Below the pieces are notes generated by a model. That model worked only from the letters and a program-made list of their open reading frames with translations, ran no database searches and was not told the DNA's origin. This document shows positions 17,157 to 26,303 of a stretch of 45,386 bases of DNA, piece by piece (within the stretch, counting starts at the first letter, position 1; each line of letters opens with the position of its first letter). This DNA is from Flavobacteriaceae bacterium (GTDB taxonomy: Bacteria; Bacteroidota; Bacteroidia; Flavobacteriales; Flavobacteriaceae). Both the position numbers and the translations under genes were made by a program. The DNA is taken from the NCBI GenBank assembly GCA_021648755.1, contig JAKISG010000020.1, forward strand, positions 1 to 45,386. The letters run 5' to 3'.

Positions 17157-18299
17157 ATGATAATAAAATTTAATAAAGAAGATATTACCAAAATTTTAGA
17201 AACATTAACTGCTCCAGGAGAAGGTAAAAGTTTGGTGGAAAGTAATTCGGTTAAAAATATCGTGATTTTTGGTAATGAAGTTAATATTGATATTGTAATT
17301 GGCAACCCTACTTTACAGGCTAAGAAGAAGGTAGAAGTTGAAATTATAAAAGCAATTCATAACCTAATAGGTCAAAAGGTTGTTGTTAAAGTAAATGTAA
17401 AACCTAAAGTTCAGACTGTAAAAACTCCAGTTCAAAAAACTACTACAAATAAAAAAATAGATGGAATTCAAAATATCATAGCAATTGCATCTGGCAAAGG
17501 AGGTGTTGGCAAGTCAACAATTACATCAAATATTGCAATTACACTTTCTAAAATGGGTTTTAAAGTTGGTATTTTAGATGCTGATGTTTATGGACCATCA
17601 ATGCCAATTATGTTTGATGTGGTACATGAAAAGCCATTGTCGGTTACTGTAAATGGGCGTTCAAAAATGAAGCCTGTTGAAAATTATGGTGTTAAAATTT
17701 TATCATTAGGTTTTTTTACACAGCCAAATCAAGCTGTTATTTGGCGTGGAGCAATGGCGTCTAAAGCGCTAAATCAAATGATTTTTGATGCTGCTTGGGG
17801 AGAACTAGATTTTTTAATACTAGATTTACCTCCAGGAACTGGCGATATTCATTTATCTTTAGTACAGGCAATTCCGATAACTGGCGCAGTTATAGTAAGT
17901 ACGCCTCAAAATATTGCTTTAGCCGATGCTAAAAAAGGTGTTGCTATGTTTCAGCAACCAAATATAAATGTTCCTGTTTTAGGTATTATTGAAAATATGA
18001 GTTATTTTACGCCCGAAGAATTACCAAATAATAGGTATTATATTTTTGGTAAAGATGGTGCTAAAAATTTAGCAGAAGATATAGATACTGCATTTCTTGG
18101 AGAAATACCATTAGTACAAAGTATAAGAGAAGCTAGTGATATTGGGCACCCTGTAGCTTTGCAAGAAAATACGCCATTAGAGGCAGTGTTTAATACAATC
18201 ACTAAAAACATGCTAAACCAGTTAGTTAAAAGAAATAAAAATTTGCCAGAAACTGATATTGTAAAAATAACAACTATGAGTGGTTGTGCTGCTAAATAA
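17157..18299 (+). CDS. mrp: Mrp/NBP35-type iron-sulfur carrier P-loop ATPase
   Basis: A 380-residue protein. The N-terminal ~95 residues are the DUF59/MIP18-like domain (ITKILETLTAPGEGKSLVES). The ATPase domain carries the deviant Walker A GKGGVGKST (113-121), VGILDADVYGPSMP, and LDLPPGTGDIHLSL. These belong to the ApbC/Mrp family, which binds and transfers Fe-S clusters in the cytoplasm. A short tail ends MSGCAAK. The nifU-type scaffold gene follows 6 bases later, so the two act together in Fe-S cluster delivery. Confidence 0.94.
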   Translation: MIIKFNKEDITKILETLTAPGEGKSLVESNSVKNIVIFGNEVNIDIVIGNPTLQAKKKVEVEIIKAIHNLIGQKVVVKVNVKPKVQTVKTPVQKTTTNKKIDGIQNIIAIASGKGGVGKSTITSNIAITLSKMGFKVGILDADVYGPSMPIMFDVVHEKPLSVTVNGRSKMKPVENYGVKILSLGFFTQPNQAVIWRGAMASKALNQMIFDAAWGELDFLILDLPPGTGDIHLSLVQAIPITGAVIVSTPQNIALADAKKGVAMFQQPNINVPVLGIIENMSYFTPEELPNNRYYIFGKDGAKNLAEDIDTAFLGEIPLVQSIREASDIGHPVALQENTPLEAVFNTITKNMLNQLVKRNKNLPETDIVKITTMSGCAAK

Positions 18300-18305
18300 T
18301 TAAAA

Positions 18306-18563
18306 ATGAATATAAAAGAATTAGAAATAAATGTTCTTAAAGGTTTAGATGAAATAAGACCATTTTTAGTTACCGATGGTGGTGATATAGAATTAGTTTC
18401 AATAGATAATAATATTGTTAAAGTAAGGTTTTTAGGTACTTGTACGGATTGTGCAATTAATAAAATGACTTTAAAAAGTGGGGTAGAAGCAACAGTTAAA
18501 AAGTATGCCCCTCAGATAATTGAAGTTTTGGAAGTGCCCGTGGATAGTAAATTAAAAAAATAA
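18306..18563 (+). CDS. NifU C-terminal-domain Fe-S scaffold protein
   Basis: An 85-residue protein consisting only of the NifU C-terminal (Nfu) domain. RPFLVTDGGDIELVSID and FLGTCTDCAINKMTLKSGVE contain the Cys46-x-x-Cys49 pair that holds a 4Fe-4S cluster at a dimer interface. It starts 6 bases after mrp and is surely in the same transcript. It delivers clusters to apoproteins, probably together with Mrp. Confidence 0.94.
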   Translation: MNIKELEINVLKGLDEIRPFLVTDGGDIELVSIDNNIVKVRFLGTCTDCAINKMTLKSGVEATVKKYAPQIIEVLEVPVDSKLKK

Positions 18564-18699
18564 AACACTATTTTTAGAAAAATAAAAAAACATTAATCCC
18601 AATTTTTAGATGAATTTTTTTAAGTATATCTTAATCTACTTATAATTTTTAAAAAATTAAAATTGGGTAGAAATACATTAAAATTAAGAATGGTGTTTT
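18562..18699. repeat. Nested imperfect palindrome between convergent nifU and carB
   Basis: The outer arms AAAACACTATT (18562-18572) and AATGGTGTTTT (18689-18699) pair with one mismatch. The middle arms CCCAATTTT (18598-18606) and AAAATTGGG (18659-18667) pair exactly. The short inner arms AAGTA and TACTT (about 18622-18641) also pair. The structure fills the gap between the nifU stop and the carB stop. It may be a bidirectional terminator or a decayed MITE. Confidence 0.55.
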
Positions 18700-18705
18700 T
18701 GATTA

Positions 18706-21555
18706 TTATTTACTTAAATACATCTTACGGCGTGCATATAATTCATAAAATTGATCATCTTTTAAATCATCTATAAATAAAATACTTTCGCCTGTAGATT
18801 TCATTTCTGGTCCTAATTTTTTATTTACATTAGGGAATTTATTAAACGAAAAAACGGGTTGTTTTATAGCATAGCCTTCTAATTGAGGATTAAAATGAAA
18901 GTCCGTCACTTTATTTACACCAAGCATTACTTTGGTTGCATAATTAACATACGGTTCTTTATATGCTTTTGAAATAAAAGGTACTGTTCTAGACGCTCTA
19001 GGGTTTGCTTCTATAATATAAACAATATCATCTTTAATAGCAAATTGAATATTCATTAAACCAACTGTCTTTAGAGCAATAGCAATTCTTTTAGTGTGAT
19101 CTTTTATTTGCTGCATTACAAATTCACCTAGATTAAAAGGAGGTAATGTTGCGTTAGAATCGCCAGAATGTATGCCGCAAGGTTCTATATGTTCCATAAT
19201 ACCAATAATATATACATTTTCGCCATCACAAATTGCATCGGCCTCTGCTTCAATTGCACCGTCTAAGTAGTTGTCTAAAAGCAATACGTTGTTTGGAATT
19301 TTTCTTAAAACATCAACAACATGCGCTTCTAATTCTTGCTTATTAATTACGATTTTCATTCCTTGTCCGCCAAGTACATAACTTGGTCTTACTAAAATAG
19401 GAAAATCTAATTTAGTTGCAATTTGTAAAGCTTCTTGTGCATTTGTTGCTGTACCAAACTCTGGAAATGGTATCTTTAAATCGATTAATAGTTCTGAAAA
19501 ACGCCCTCTATCTTCGGCTAAATCTAGGGATTCAAAGGTTGTGCCAAAAATTTTGATATTATATTTAGCTAATTTTTCGGCTAATTTTAGTGCTGTTTGA
19601 CCGCCAAGTTGCACAATAACGCCTTCTGGTTTTTCATGCTGAATGACATCATAGATATGCTCCCAAAAAACGGGTTCAAAATAAAGTTTGTCTGCAATAT
19701 CAAAATCGGTTGAAACTGTTTCGGGATTACAATTAATCATAATAGTTTCGTAACCAGCTTCTTTAGCTGCTAAAATACCGTGAACACAGCAATAATCAAA
19801 TTCTATACCTTGCCCAATTCTGTTTGGTCCAGAACCTAAAATAAGTACTTTTTTCTTATCGGAAATTGCAGATTCTGTAGCGGTATGTAATTTATTTTCT
19901 ACAACAATATTATTTTCAAAAGTAGAGTAAAAGTATGGTGTTTCTGCTTTAAATTCTGCAGCACAAGTGTCTACTTGTTTAAAAACGCGTTTTACATTTA
20001 ATTCTTCCCGTTTTTTATATACTTGACTTTCTAAACATTTTAAAGTATGTGCAATTTGACGATCTCCATAACCTTTTTGTTTTGCTTTTAGGAGTAGTTC
20101 TCTTGGTAAAGTTTCTAAAGTATGGTTTGCAATTTCTTTTTCTAAGATATATAATTCTTCATATTGTTTTAAAAACCAAGTATCAATTTTGGTGATTTCG
20201 TTAATTTTTTCTAATGATATTCCTGCTTTAATAGCGTCATAAATTACAAAAACACGATCCCAACTTGGGTTTTTAAGTTTATCAATTATTTCTTCATATT
20301 TTGTATAGCCTTTTCCGTCTGCACCAATTCCGTTACGTTTAATCTCTAAAGACTGTGTTGCTTTATGGAGTGCTTCTTGAAATGAGCGACCAATCCCCAT
20401 GACCTCTCCGACCGCTTTCATTTGTAAGCCTAAAGTTCTTTCAGCGCCTTCAAATTTATCAAAATTCCAACGCGGAATTTTTACAATAACATAATCTAGT
20501 GCTGGTTCAAAAAAGGCAGAGGTGATTTTAGTAATTTGATTTTTTAATTCATCTAAATTATAGCCTAAAGCCAATTTTGTAGCTACTTTTGCTATCGGGT
20601 AACCGGTTGCTTTAGAAGCAAGTGCAGACGAACGAGAAACTCTTGGGTTAATTTCAACGGCAACAATATCTTCTTTTTTATCTTGACTTATGGCAAATTG
20701 CACATTACAACCACCAGCAAAATCACCTATAGATCGCATCATATGAATTGCCATATTGCGCATTCTCTGGTAGGTCTTATCACTTAATGTCATTGCTGGC
20801 GCAACAGTTATTGAATCACCTGTATGGATTCCCATAGGATCCATATTTTCAACAGTACAGATAATAATTACATTATCATTTTTATCTCTAAGTAGTTCTA
20901 CCTCAAATTCTTTCCAACCTATGAGTGCTTTATCAATAAGTACTTCGTGAATTGGTGAGGCCTCTAAGCCACGTTGTAATGAATTATCAAAATTTTCTTT
21001 TTCATAAACAATTGATGCGCCAAAACCACCTAAAGTAAACGATGGTCTAATGACTAACGGAAAACCATACTCTTGAGCAATTTCTTTTCCTTTTAAAAAA
21101 GAAGTGACCGTTTGGCTTGGTGCTTGTGGGATACCTATTTTATTCATTAAAACTCTAAACTTCTCTCTATCTTCGGTCACTTTAATAGCCTCAATATTAA
21201 CACCAATCATCTTAATATTAAAATCTTTCCAAATATCTTTATCAGCCGCTTCGATACATAAATTTAAGGCCGTTTGTCCTCCCATGGTTGGTAAAACAGA
21301 ATCGATATTAGGGTGCTTTTTTAAAATTGTTACAATAGATTTTGTGGTCAATGGCAATAAATAAACATGATTTGCCATTTTTGGATCGGTCATTATAGTT
21401 GCAGGGTTAGAATTGATAAGAATTACTTCAATCCCTTCTTCGCGTAATGATTTGATTGACTGTGTACCTGCATAATCAAATTCACAGGCTTGACCAATAA
21501 TTATTGGACCTGACCCTATAATTAAAACGGTTTTTATGGTATTGTCTTTAGGCAT
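18706..21555 (-). CDS. carB: Carbamoyl-phosphate synthase large subunit
   Basis: Makes carbamoyl phosphate from bicarbonate, ATP and glutamine-derived ammonia, feeding pyrimidine and arginine synthesis. It has 949 residues with two ATP-grasp halves: GSGPIIIGQACEFDYAG near the start and its duplicate GSGPNRIGQGIEFDYCC near residue 566, plus VEINPRVSRSSALASKATGY and IEANPRASRTVPFISKAY. E. coli CarB has about 1070 residues. The missing part is the C-terminal MGS allosteric domain that binds UMP and ornithine; the protein ends soon after GPEMKSTGE. This short form is usual in Flavobacteriia. The carA partner is not in the window. Confidence 0.95.
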   Translation of the reverse strand: MPKDNTIKTVLIIGSGPIIIGQACEFDYAGTQSIKSLREEGIEVILINSNPATIMTDPKMANHVYLLPLTTKSIVTILKKHPNIDSVLPTMGGQTALNLCIEAADKDIWKDFNIKMIGVNIEAIKVTEDREKFRVLMNKIGIPQAPSQTVTSFLKGKEIAQEYGFPLVIRPSFTLGGFGASIVYEKENFDNSLQRGLEASPIHEVLIDKALIGWKEFEVELLRDKNDNVIIICTVENMDPMGIHTGDSITVAPAMTLSDKTYQRMRNMAIHMMRSIGDFAGGCNVQFAISQDKKEDIVAVEINPRVSRSSALASKATGYPIAKVATKLALGYNLDELKNQITKITSAFFEPALDYVIVKIPRWNFDKFEGAERTLGLQMKAVGEVMGIGRSFQEALHKATQSLEIKRNGIGADGKGYTKYEEIIDKLKNPSWDRVFVIYDAIKAGISLEKINEITKIDTWFLKQYEELYILEKEIANHTLETLPRELLLKAKQKGYGDRQIAHTLKCLESQVYKKREELNVKRVFKQVDTCAAEFKAETPYFYSTFENNIVVENKLHTATESAISDKKKVLILGSGPNRIGQGIEFDYCCVHGILAAKEAGYETIMINCNPETVSTDFDIADKLYFEPVFWEHIYDVIQHEKPEGVIVQLGGQTALKLAEKLAKYNIKIFGTTFESLDLAEDRGRFSELLIDLKIPFPEFGTATNAQEALQIATKLDFPILVRPSYVLGGQGMKIVINKQELEAHVVDVLRKIPNNVLLLDNYLDGAIEAEADAICDGENVYIIGIMEHIEPCGIHSGDSNATLPPFNLGEFVMQQIKDHTKRIAIALKTVGLMNIQFAIKDDIVYIIEANPRASRTVPFISKAYKEPYVNYATKVMLGVNKVTDFHFNPQLEGYAIKQPVFSFNKFPNVNKKLGPEMKSTGESILFIDDLKDDQFYELYARRKMYLSK

Positions 21556-21671
21556 TTTTATTTTTTTGCAAATATTTAAAAATATAGACTTAAATAAAAG
21601 TATAGTTTTAAAAACTTATTAAGATTTTAGATGACTTTTTACGTATTACTAAATAAAAGATTAAATATATT

Positions 21672-21701
21672 TTGCAAATAAAAAAAAAAGTTTTATGTTT
21701 G
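21672..21701 (+). promoter_or_regulatory. Bacteroidota-type promoter of the roadblock gene
   Basis: TTG at 21672-21674 and TATGTTTG at 21694-21701 are separated by 19 bases, a good fit to the TTG - TAnnTTTG consensus. The start codon follows at 21735. It is the clearest full promoter seen in the window. Confidence 0.7.
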
Positions 21702-21734
21702 TAGTTCCTTAAAAAAAAATTAAAAGATAAAATT

Positions 21735-22133
21735 ATGAATGATTTAGAAAGAGTATTATCAAATTTAATAGAAAGCACCAGTTCAGAATCTGCAATTTTA
21801 GTAAATTCAGAGGGACTTACTGTCGCTTCTGTTGGCGCAAAAAACGAAGATAGAATAGCTGTTATGATTGCATCTTTACATTCTATGGGAGAAAAATTTT
21901 CTGCGGATTTAGAAAAAGGCGGTGTTAATCAGTTTTATATCAAAACAGATACTGGCTACTTATTGTTAAAAGAGGTTAATAAAAATACTATTATTGGTTT
22001 AATTGCTAAAGATCAAGCTAAATTAGGTTTGTTGATGATGTATTTAGATGCTTCGGTTAAAGAAATTTCTGGTTTCTTGTCTGACGATGATACTGAGGGT
22101 AGTTTAGATCTCAATATTAGATCGATTAGTTAG
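21735..22133 (+). CDS. Roadblock/LC7-domain protein
   Basis: A 132-residue protein with the roadblock/LC7 fold: LSNLIESTSSESAILVNSEG, then LTVASVG, and a helix-strand pattern ending LLMMYLDASVKEISGFL. In bacteria such proteins (MglB relatives) act as GTPase regulators or small cytoplasmic dimer modules, but no partner Ras-like GTPase gene is adjacent. The last residues (DDDTEGSLDLNIRSIS) are acidic. Its own promoter is visible upstream. It is followed after 245 bases by a protoglobin gene in the same direction; whether the two work together is unknown. Confidence 0.85.
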   Translation: MNDLERVLSNLIESTSSESAILVNSEGLTVASVGAKNEDRIAVMIASLHSMGEKFSADLEKGGVNQFYIKTDTGYLLLKEVNKNTIIGLIAKDQAKLGLLMMYLDASVKEISGFLSDDDTEGSLDLNIRSIS

Positions 22134-22291
22134 ATAGATTCTAAAGTTAGAATTTAGTAACACAAAAACTTTATTCAAAATAAAATATATTTTATAAATC
22201 TTTTATATTTTTTTTGTATGCGTTAGTTTTAGAAACAAAACACATACATTACTGATTTTTGTGCTAAAATTCAAAATGACAGTTTCGAAGA

Positions 22292-22334
22292 CTTAATAGA
22301 TTAAATATGCACCATTAAAATGTAATTCGTTTTT
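22292..22334 (+). repeat. Duplicated 3' end of the protoglobin gene, upstream copy
   Basis: This ~43-base segment is a diverged copy of 22927-22970, which spans the last codons and stop of the protoglobin gene. The shared core is ATATGCACCAT, a short variable patch, and ATGTAATTCGTTTTT. Weaker similarity extends up to about 22272. It looks like the last trace of a second, tandem protoglobin gene that has decayed. Confidence 0.65.
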
Positions 22335-22378
22335 TACAAAAGAGTTATGTAAACCAACTAAAATTAAAATTAATATAT

Positions 22379-22960
22379 ATGTTAGACGAAATTACAAAAA
22401 AAATATTACTAGAGTTACCAGAACAAACAAAAGTCACAGAGAAGGATATTCAAACTCTAAGAACAAACAAAGATTTTTTACTTGGCTTAGTAGATTCTAT
22501 TGTAACGGATTTTTACGATACACTATATGCTAATGAAGCAACTAAAGCTGTTTTTCATGAAGGAGAAAGACCTGCCCGAGAAAAATCATTTAAAGCGTGG
22601 TTTGTTAAAACTATTGAAGGAGAATTTGACTTAAAATACTGGTCTTGGCAAACTTTTGTTGGTATTTTACACGTTAAGCGTAAAGTAAAAAACAATATGA
22701 TGATTGCTATGATGGGTAGAATTACAGATATTTTGACCACAGAAGCAATTAAAGAACTACCAACTGATGTAGTTATTGAGTTAAAAACTGCTTGGTCAAA
22801 ACTTACCGCTACTGTGTTAGCATTAATCGGAGAATCTTACCATATTTTTTACATGAAAGCAGTAAGTAATGTAACAGGTATGAATCAAAGTTTATTAGAA
22901 AATACAGTTAAAGTTGAAATTGATAACCTAATAGATCAAAATATGCACCATAGAATGTAA
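22379..22960 (+). CDS. Protoglobin / globin-coupled-sensor-type globin
   Basis: A 193-residue single-domain haem protein of the protoglobin (globin-coupled sensor) family, which binds O2, CO or NO. Visible family features are the pre-helix LRTNKDFLLGLVDSIVTDFY, WQTFVGILHVKRKV with the likely proximal His98, and a C-terminal helix LIGESYHIFYMKAV. Unlike globin-coupled sensors there is no output domain, so it may be a stand-alone gas binder or act through a partner. The last ~30 residues are extra compared with a bare globin domain. Its 3' end is duplicated upstream (22292-22334). Confidence 0.85.
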   Translation: MLDEITKKILLELPEQTKVTEKDIQTLRTNKDFLLGLVDSIVTDFYDTLYANEATKAVFHEGERPAREKSFKAWFVKTIEGEFDLKYWSWQTFVGILHVKRKVKNNMMIAMMGRITDILTTEAIKELPTDVVIELKTAWSKLTATVLALIGESYHIFYMKAVSNVTGMNQSLLENTVKVEIDNLIDQNMHHRM

Positions 22961-23298
22961 TTCGTTTTTATTTTTGCTAGGATATAAAATATATTACCTA
23001 AATTAGAGTCAATGTTGTAACAAAGACCTGATATAGGTATTTTTTTTATAATTATATAATATCAATTTGATACCAAAAAACTCACATTACAATTCGTGTT
23101 TTTCATAATGTTCCGTTAATAAAAGATGATTAAGAGAAAATTAACCTAGCGTTTTCTTTTCAAGGGGTCCGCAAAATTATATTTTACCAAACCTTACAAA
23201 TGGAAGATTATGCAGGCAGGAAATATAACCCTGATGATCTTAGAAATAAATTCATAAAAATTTTATAAAAATCGTGCCTAAAAACATAGATTTGCCAA
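22961..23298. other. Intergenic region with a weak terminator and a possible leaderless-start promoter
   Basis: ACCT-GATAT-AGGT (23026-23038) followed by a run of T (23040-23047) could terminate the protoglobin transcript, though the stem is only 4 bp. A 22-codon frame at 23201 looks like noise. TAGATTTG at 23287-23294 fits the -7 consensus but lies 4 bases before the next start codon. Confidence 0.4.
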
Positions 23299-24336
23299 GT
23301 GAAAATAGCTATAGTTATACTAAATTGGAATGGCAAAGAATTATTAAAAAAATTCTTGCCAAAAATTATACGTTATAGCAATCCTAAATATTGTGATATT
23401 TATGTTGTAGATAATGCCTCAACAGATGATTCAATAACGTTTATTAAACAAAAATTTTCTTCCGTAAAAATAATTCAAAATGACAATAATTACGGATATT
23501 CTAAAGGTTATAATATTGCTTTAAAAGATATTAATACAGATATATTTGCATTAGTAAATACAGATATAGAAGTAACAGAAAATTGGCTAGAACCCATAAT
23601 TAATACTTTTAAAACAGAAGAAAAAACAGTAATTATACAGCCTAAAATATTAGATTTTAAGGATAAATCAAAATTTGAATATGCAGGTGCAGGAGGAGGG
23701 TTTATTGATAAATATGGATATCCTTTTTGCAGAGGAAGAATTTTTAACACTTTAGAAGATGATAAAGGACAGTATAATGATGTATCTGAAATTTTTTGGG
23801 CTTCTGGCGCTTGCTTTTTTATTCGAAGTCATATTTTTAATCAATTAAAAGGGTTTGATAACGACTTTTTTGCACACCAAGAAGAAATAGATTTATGTTG
23901 GCGTGCCAAAAATTTAGGTTATATCATTAAATATAATGGAAAATCTACTGTTTATCACATCGGAGGAGCAACATTATCAGCAAGTAATTCAAAAAAAACA
24001 TATTTAAATTTTAGAAATAGCCTCTATAACCTAGTTAAAAATGCACCAAGTAAAAATTTAATTTATAAAATAATTTTCAGATTAATTTTAGATGGAGCTG
24101 CAGGTATTAAATTTTTATTCGAGTTTAAACCATTGCATACTTTTGCGATAATAAAGGCACATTTTAGCTTTTATATTAATCTCTCAAATACACTCCGTAA
24201 ACGAAAAAATATAACAATAAAAATAAAAAAATACTATGATGTTAATACCGTTGTTAAACAATACTTTATCCATAAAAGAAAAACGTATAGTGAACTTGAT
24301 AATAATAGTGATTATTTTAACAATTCTAGGGAGTAA
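23299..24336 (+). CDS. Family 2 glycosyltransferase (WbbL-like)
   Basis: A 345-residue GT-A glycosyltransferase. It has IAIVILNWNGKELL, VVDNASTDDS (38-44), NDNNYGYSKGYN, FALVNTDIEV (Asp89 in the nucleotide-sugar/metal site), and a HQEEIDLCWRAKNLGY acceptor-side motif. The pattern is that of rhamnosyltransferase WbbL-like enzymes that build surface polysaccharide; donor and acceptor are unknown. The start is GTG at 23299, giving MKIAIVILNWNG, the canonical beginning. No signal peptide; probably membrane-associated on the cytoplasmic side. Its 3' end overlaps the next lipoprotein gene. Confidence 0.92.
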   Translation: MKIAIVILNWNGKELLKKFLPKIIRYSNPKYCDIYVVDNASTDDSITFIKQKFSSVKIIQNDNNYGYSKGYNIALKDINTDIFALVNTDIEVTENWLEPIINTFKTEEKTVIIQPKILDFKDKSKFEYAGAGGGFIDKYGYPFCRGRIFNTLEDDKGQYNDVSEIFWASGACFFIRSHIFNQLKGFDNDFFAHQEEIDLCWRAKNLGYIIKYNGKSTVYHIGGATLSASNSKKTYLNFRNSLYNLVKNAPSKNLIYKIIFRLILDGAAGIKFLFEFKPLHTFAIIKAHFSFYINLSNTLRKRKNITIKIKKYYDVNTVVKQYFIHKRKTYSELDNNSDYFNNSRE

Positions 24337-24943
24337 TAGTTGTAAAGCTCAAAAGAAAAACCCGTCTGAATTTTTACCTGAAGGATATGTAATTTTTGAA
24401 AAAATTTATGGAGACCTTAATAAAGACGGATTAGAAGACTGTGTCATTATTATTAAAAAAACAGAAAAAAAAGACAACAGAAGAGGTATTATTGTTATAT
24501 TTAACAAAAATGATAATTATGAGTTGGCTGCAAAAAATGATAATTGTTTTTCTTCCGAAAATGAAAATGGAGGCGTTTATTTTCCTCCAGAATTATCAAT
24601 AAATATTAAAAAAGGAAACCTGTATATTCAATATTCTCATGGAAGATACGGTTATTGGAAATACACATTTAAATTTCAAGACCCTTATTTTAAACTAATA
24701 GGTTATGACTCGAGTGATAATTATGGTTCAATAGTTAATAAAAAAATAAGTATTAATTTTTTAACCAAAAAGAAATTAATTAAAGAAAACACTAACGAAA
24801 AAGCAAAGGGTGGAGATGAAATTTTTAAAGAAACGCGGGAAAAAATAACTATAAATAAACCTATTAAATTATCCGAAATTGAACGTTTTGATAAACTTAA
24901 TATCCTTGAAACTTGTACTAAAAATAAAAAAACCAAATTTTGA
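24290..24943 (+). CDS. Lipoprotein with a GDLNKDG calcium-loop-like motif
   Basis: About 217 residues if started at GTG 24290; an ATG at 24236 would overlap the glycosyltransferase by 100 bases and put a charged stretch (LSIKEKR) before the signal peptide. The hydrophobic segment IIIVIILTILGSNSC is a lipoprotein signal. Residues after it contain YGDLNKDGLEDCVIIIKK, an FG-GAP/EF-loop-like Asp-x-Asn-x-Asp-Gly pattern common in Bacteroidota extracytoplasmic proteins, then a beta-rich part (GNLYIQYSHGRYGYWKYTFK). The function is unknown. The overlap with the upstream gene suggests translational coupling. Confidence 0.7.
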   Translation: MNLIIIVIILTILGSNSCKAQKKNPSEFLPEGYVIFEKIYGDLNKDGLEDCVIIIKKTEKKDNRRGIIVIFNKNDNYELAAKNDNCFSSENENGGVYFPPELSINIKKGNLYIQYSHGRYGYWKYTFKFQDPYFKLIGYDSSDNYGSIVNKKISINFLTKKKLIKENTNEKAKGGDEIFKETREKITINKPIKLSEIERFDKLNILETCTKNKKTKF

Positions 24944-25132
24944 ACTACTGTTTGAACTATTGAAAATAAAAGGGTCACATATAAAAGTTGGGGGTTAATG
25001 TTATTTTTGTTTCTAAAAACCTATAATTTTGATAGATCTATTTTTACCAAAAACCTTTTATTACACTTTACAATTATCGTGACTTTTTTTAAATAACTAA
25101 TACCAATTTACCAATAACTTAACAGAATTTCT

Positions 25133-25227
25133 TACTTTTGCAAACAATGAAACAAAAAATACAAATTTCTATACTAGAAAAGAAGGATTCTAATGAGTTT
25201 CATATGTTAACTCTAAAAGCAATTTAA
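25133..25227 (+). promoter_or_regulatory. Promoter and short leader frame upstream of lpxD
   Basis: TACTTTTG (25133-25140) fits the -7 consensus. An ATG at 25147 opens a 26-codon frame (MKQKIQISILEKK...) that stops at 25227, 4 bases before the lpxD ATG. The frame may be a translated leader or chance; nothing else supports a product. Confidence 0.4.
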
Positions 25228-25231
25228 ACAT

Positions 25232-26245
25232 ATGAAGTTTACAGCCAGTCAAATAGCAGAAGTTTTAGACGGAAAAATTGAAGGAGACTTAAATACAGAA
25301 GTAAGTAAACTCTCTAAAATTGAAGAAGGAGAAAAAGGATCATTGACTTTTTTGTCGAACCCTAAATATACAAACTTTATATATACCACAAAAGCTTCTA
25401 TTGTTATAGTAAATGATAATTTTACCTTAGAAAACCCAATTAATGCTACCTTGATAAAGGTAGAAGATGCAGGATTAGCATTTTCAAAATTACTAGAACT
25501 TTATAATCAAGCTAAATTGCATAAAGTAGGTGTAGAATCACCTAGTTTTGTAAGCGATACTGTAACCATAGGTAAAGATGTGTATATTGGTGCATTTGCT
25601 TATATAGGTAATTATGTAAAATTGGGTAAAAATGTAAAAATTTATCCAAACACATACATAGGTGATAATGTAACTATAGATGATAACACAACCCTGTTTT
25701 CAGGAGTAAAAATTTATTCAGAAACAGTAATTGGTAAGAATTGCAATATAAATGCAGGTTGTATTATTGGCTGTGACGGTTTTGGATTTGTGCCAGATGA
25801 AAGAGGAATTTATAAAGCAGTACCGCAAATAGGTAATGTTATTATTGAAGATAATGTTGATATTGGAGCAGCTACAACAATAGATAGAGCAACATTAGGT
25901 TCTACAATTATTAGAAAAGGTGTAAAATTAGATAACCAGATTCAAGTAGCGCATAATGTAGAAATAGGAGAAAATACAGTAATTGCAGCACAAACAGGAA
26001 TAGCAGGTTCAACAAAAATTGGTGAAAATTGTATGATTGGAGGTCAAGTAGGATTTGCAGGACACTTAAAAATAGGTAATAATGTAAAAATACAAGCACA
26101 GTCAGGTATTGGTAAAAACTTAAAAAATAATACCGTAGTTCAAGGATCACCAGCATTTAATTATACAGATTGGAATAAATCATATGTATATTTTAAAAAC
26201 TTACCAAAACTTGTAAAAAGAATTGATGATTTAGAGAAAAAATAA
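25232..26245 (+). CDS. lpxD: UDP-3-O-acylglucosamine N-acyltransferase
   Basis: Adds the second hydroxyacyl chain in lipid A synthesis, in the cytoplasm. The 337-residue protein has the N-terminal uridine-binding domain (LTFLSNPKYTNFIYTTKAS) and a left-handed beta-helix of hexapeptide repeats (about 105-300) with NQIQVAHNVEIGENTVI, carrying the catalytic His region, and a C-terminal helix (LPKLVKRIDDLEKK). It heads the block lpxD - lpxC/fabZ - lpxA - efp - lpxD-like in one direction. A shorter second LpxD-like gene lies at 29186-30097; this one has the full-length domain order and is the better candidate for the main enzyme. Confidence 0.95.
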   Translation: MKFTASQIAEVLDGKIEGDLNTEVSKLSKIEEGEKGSLTFLSNPKYTNFIYTTKASIVIVNDNFTLENPINATLIKVEDAGLAFSKLLELYNQAKLHKVGVESPSFVSDTVTIGKDVYIGAFAYIGNYVKLGKNVKIYPNTYIGDNVTIDDNTTLFSGVKIYSETVIGKNCNINAGCIIGCDGFGFVPDERGIYKAVPQIGNVIIEDNVDIGAATTIDRATLGSTIIRKGVKLDNQIQVAHNVEIGENTVIAAQTGIAGSTKIGENCMIGGQVGFAGHLKIGNNVKIQAQSGIGKNLKNNTVVQGSPAFNYTDWNKSYVYFKNLPKLVKRIDDLEKK

Positions 26246-26303
26246 TCAGTTTTAAATATAAATACTGCCATGCGTAAACTTTAAAATATAGATTAAAAGG
26301 ATA

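Noticed and set aside
23201..23269. 22-codon open frame before the glycosyltransferase
   Set aside because: Too short, no ribosome-binding signal, no similarity to anything I know.
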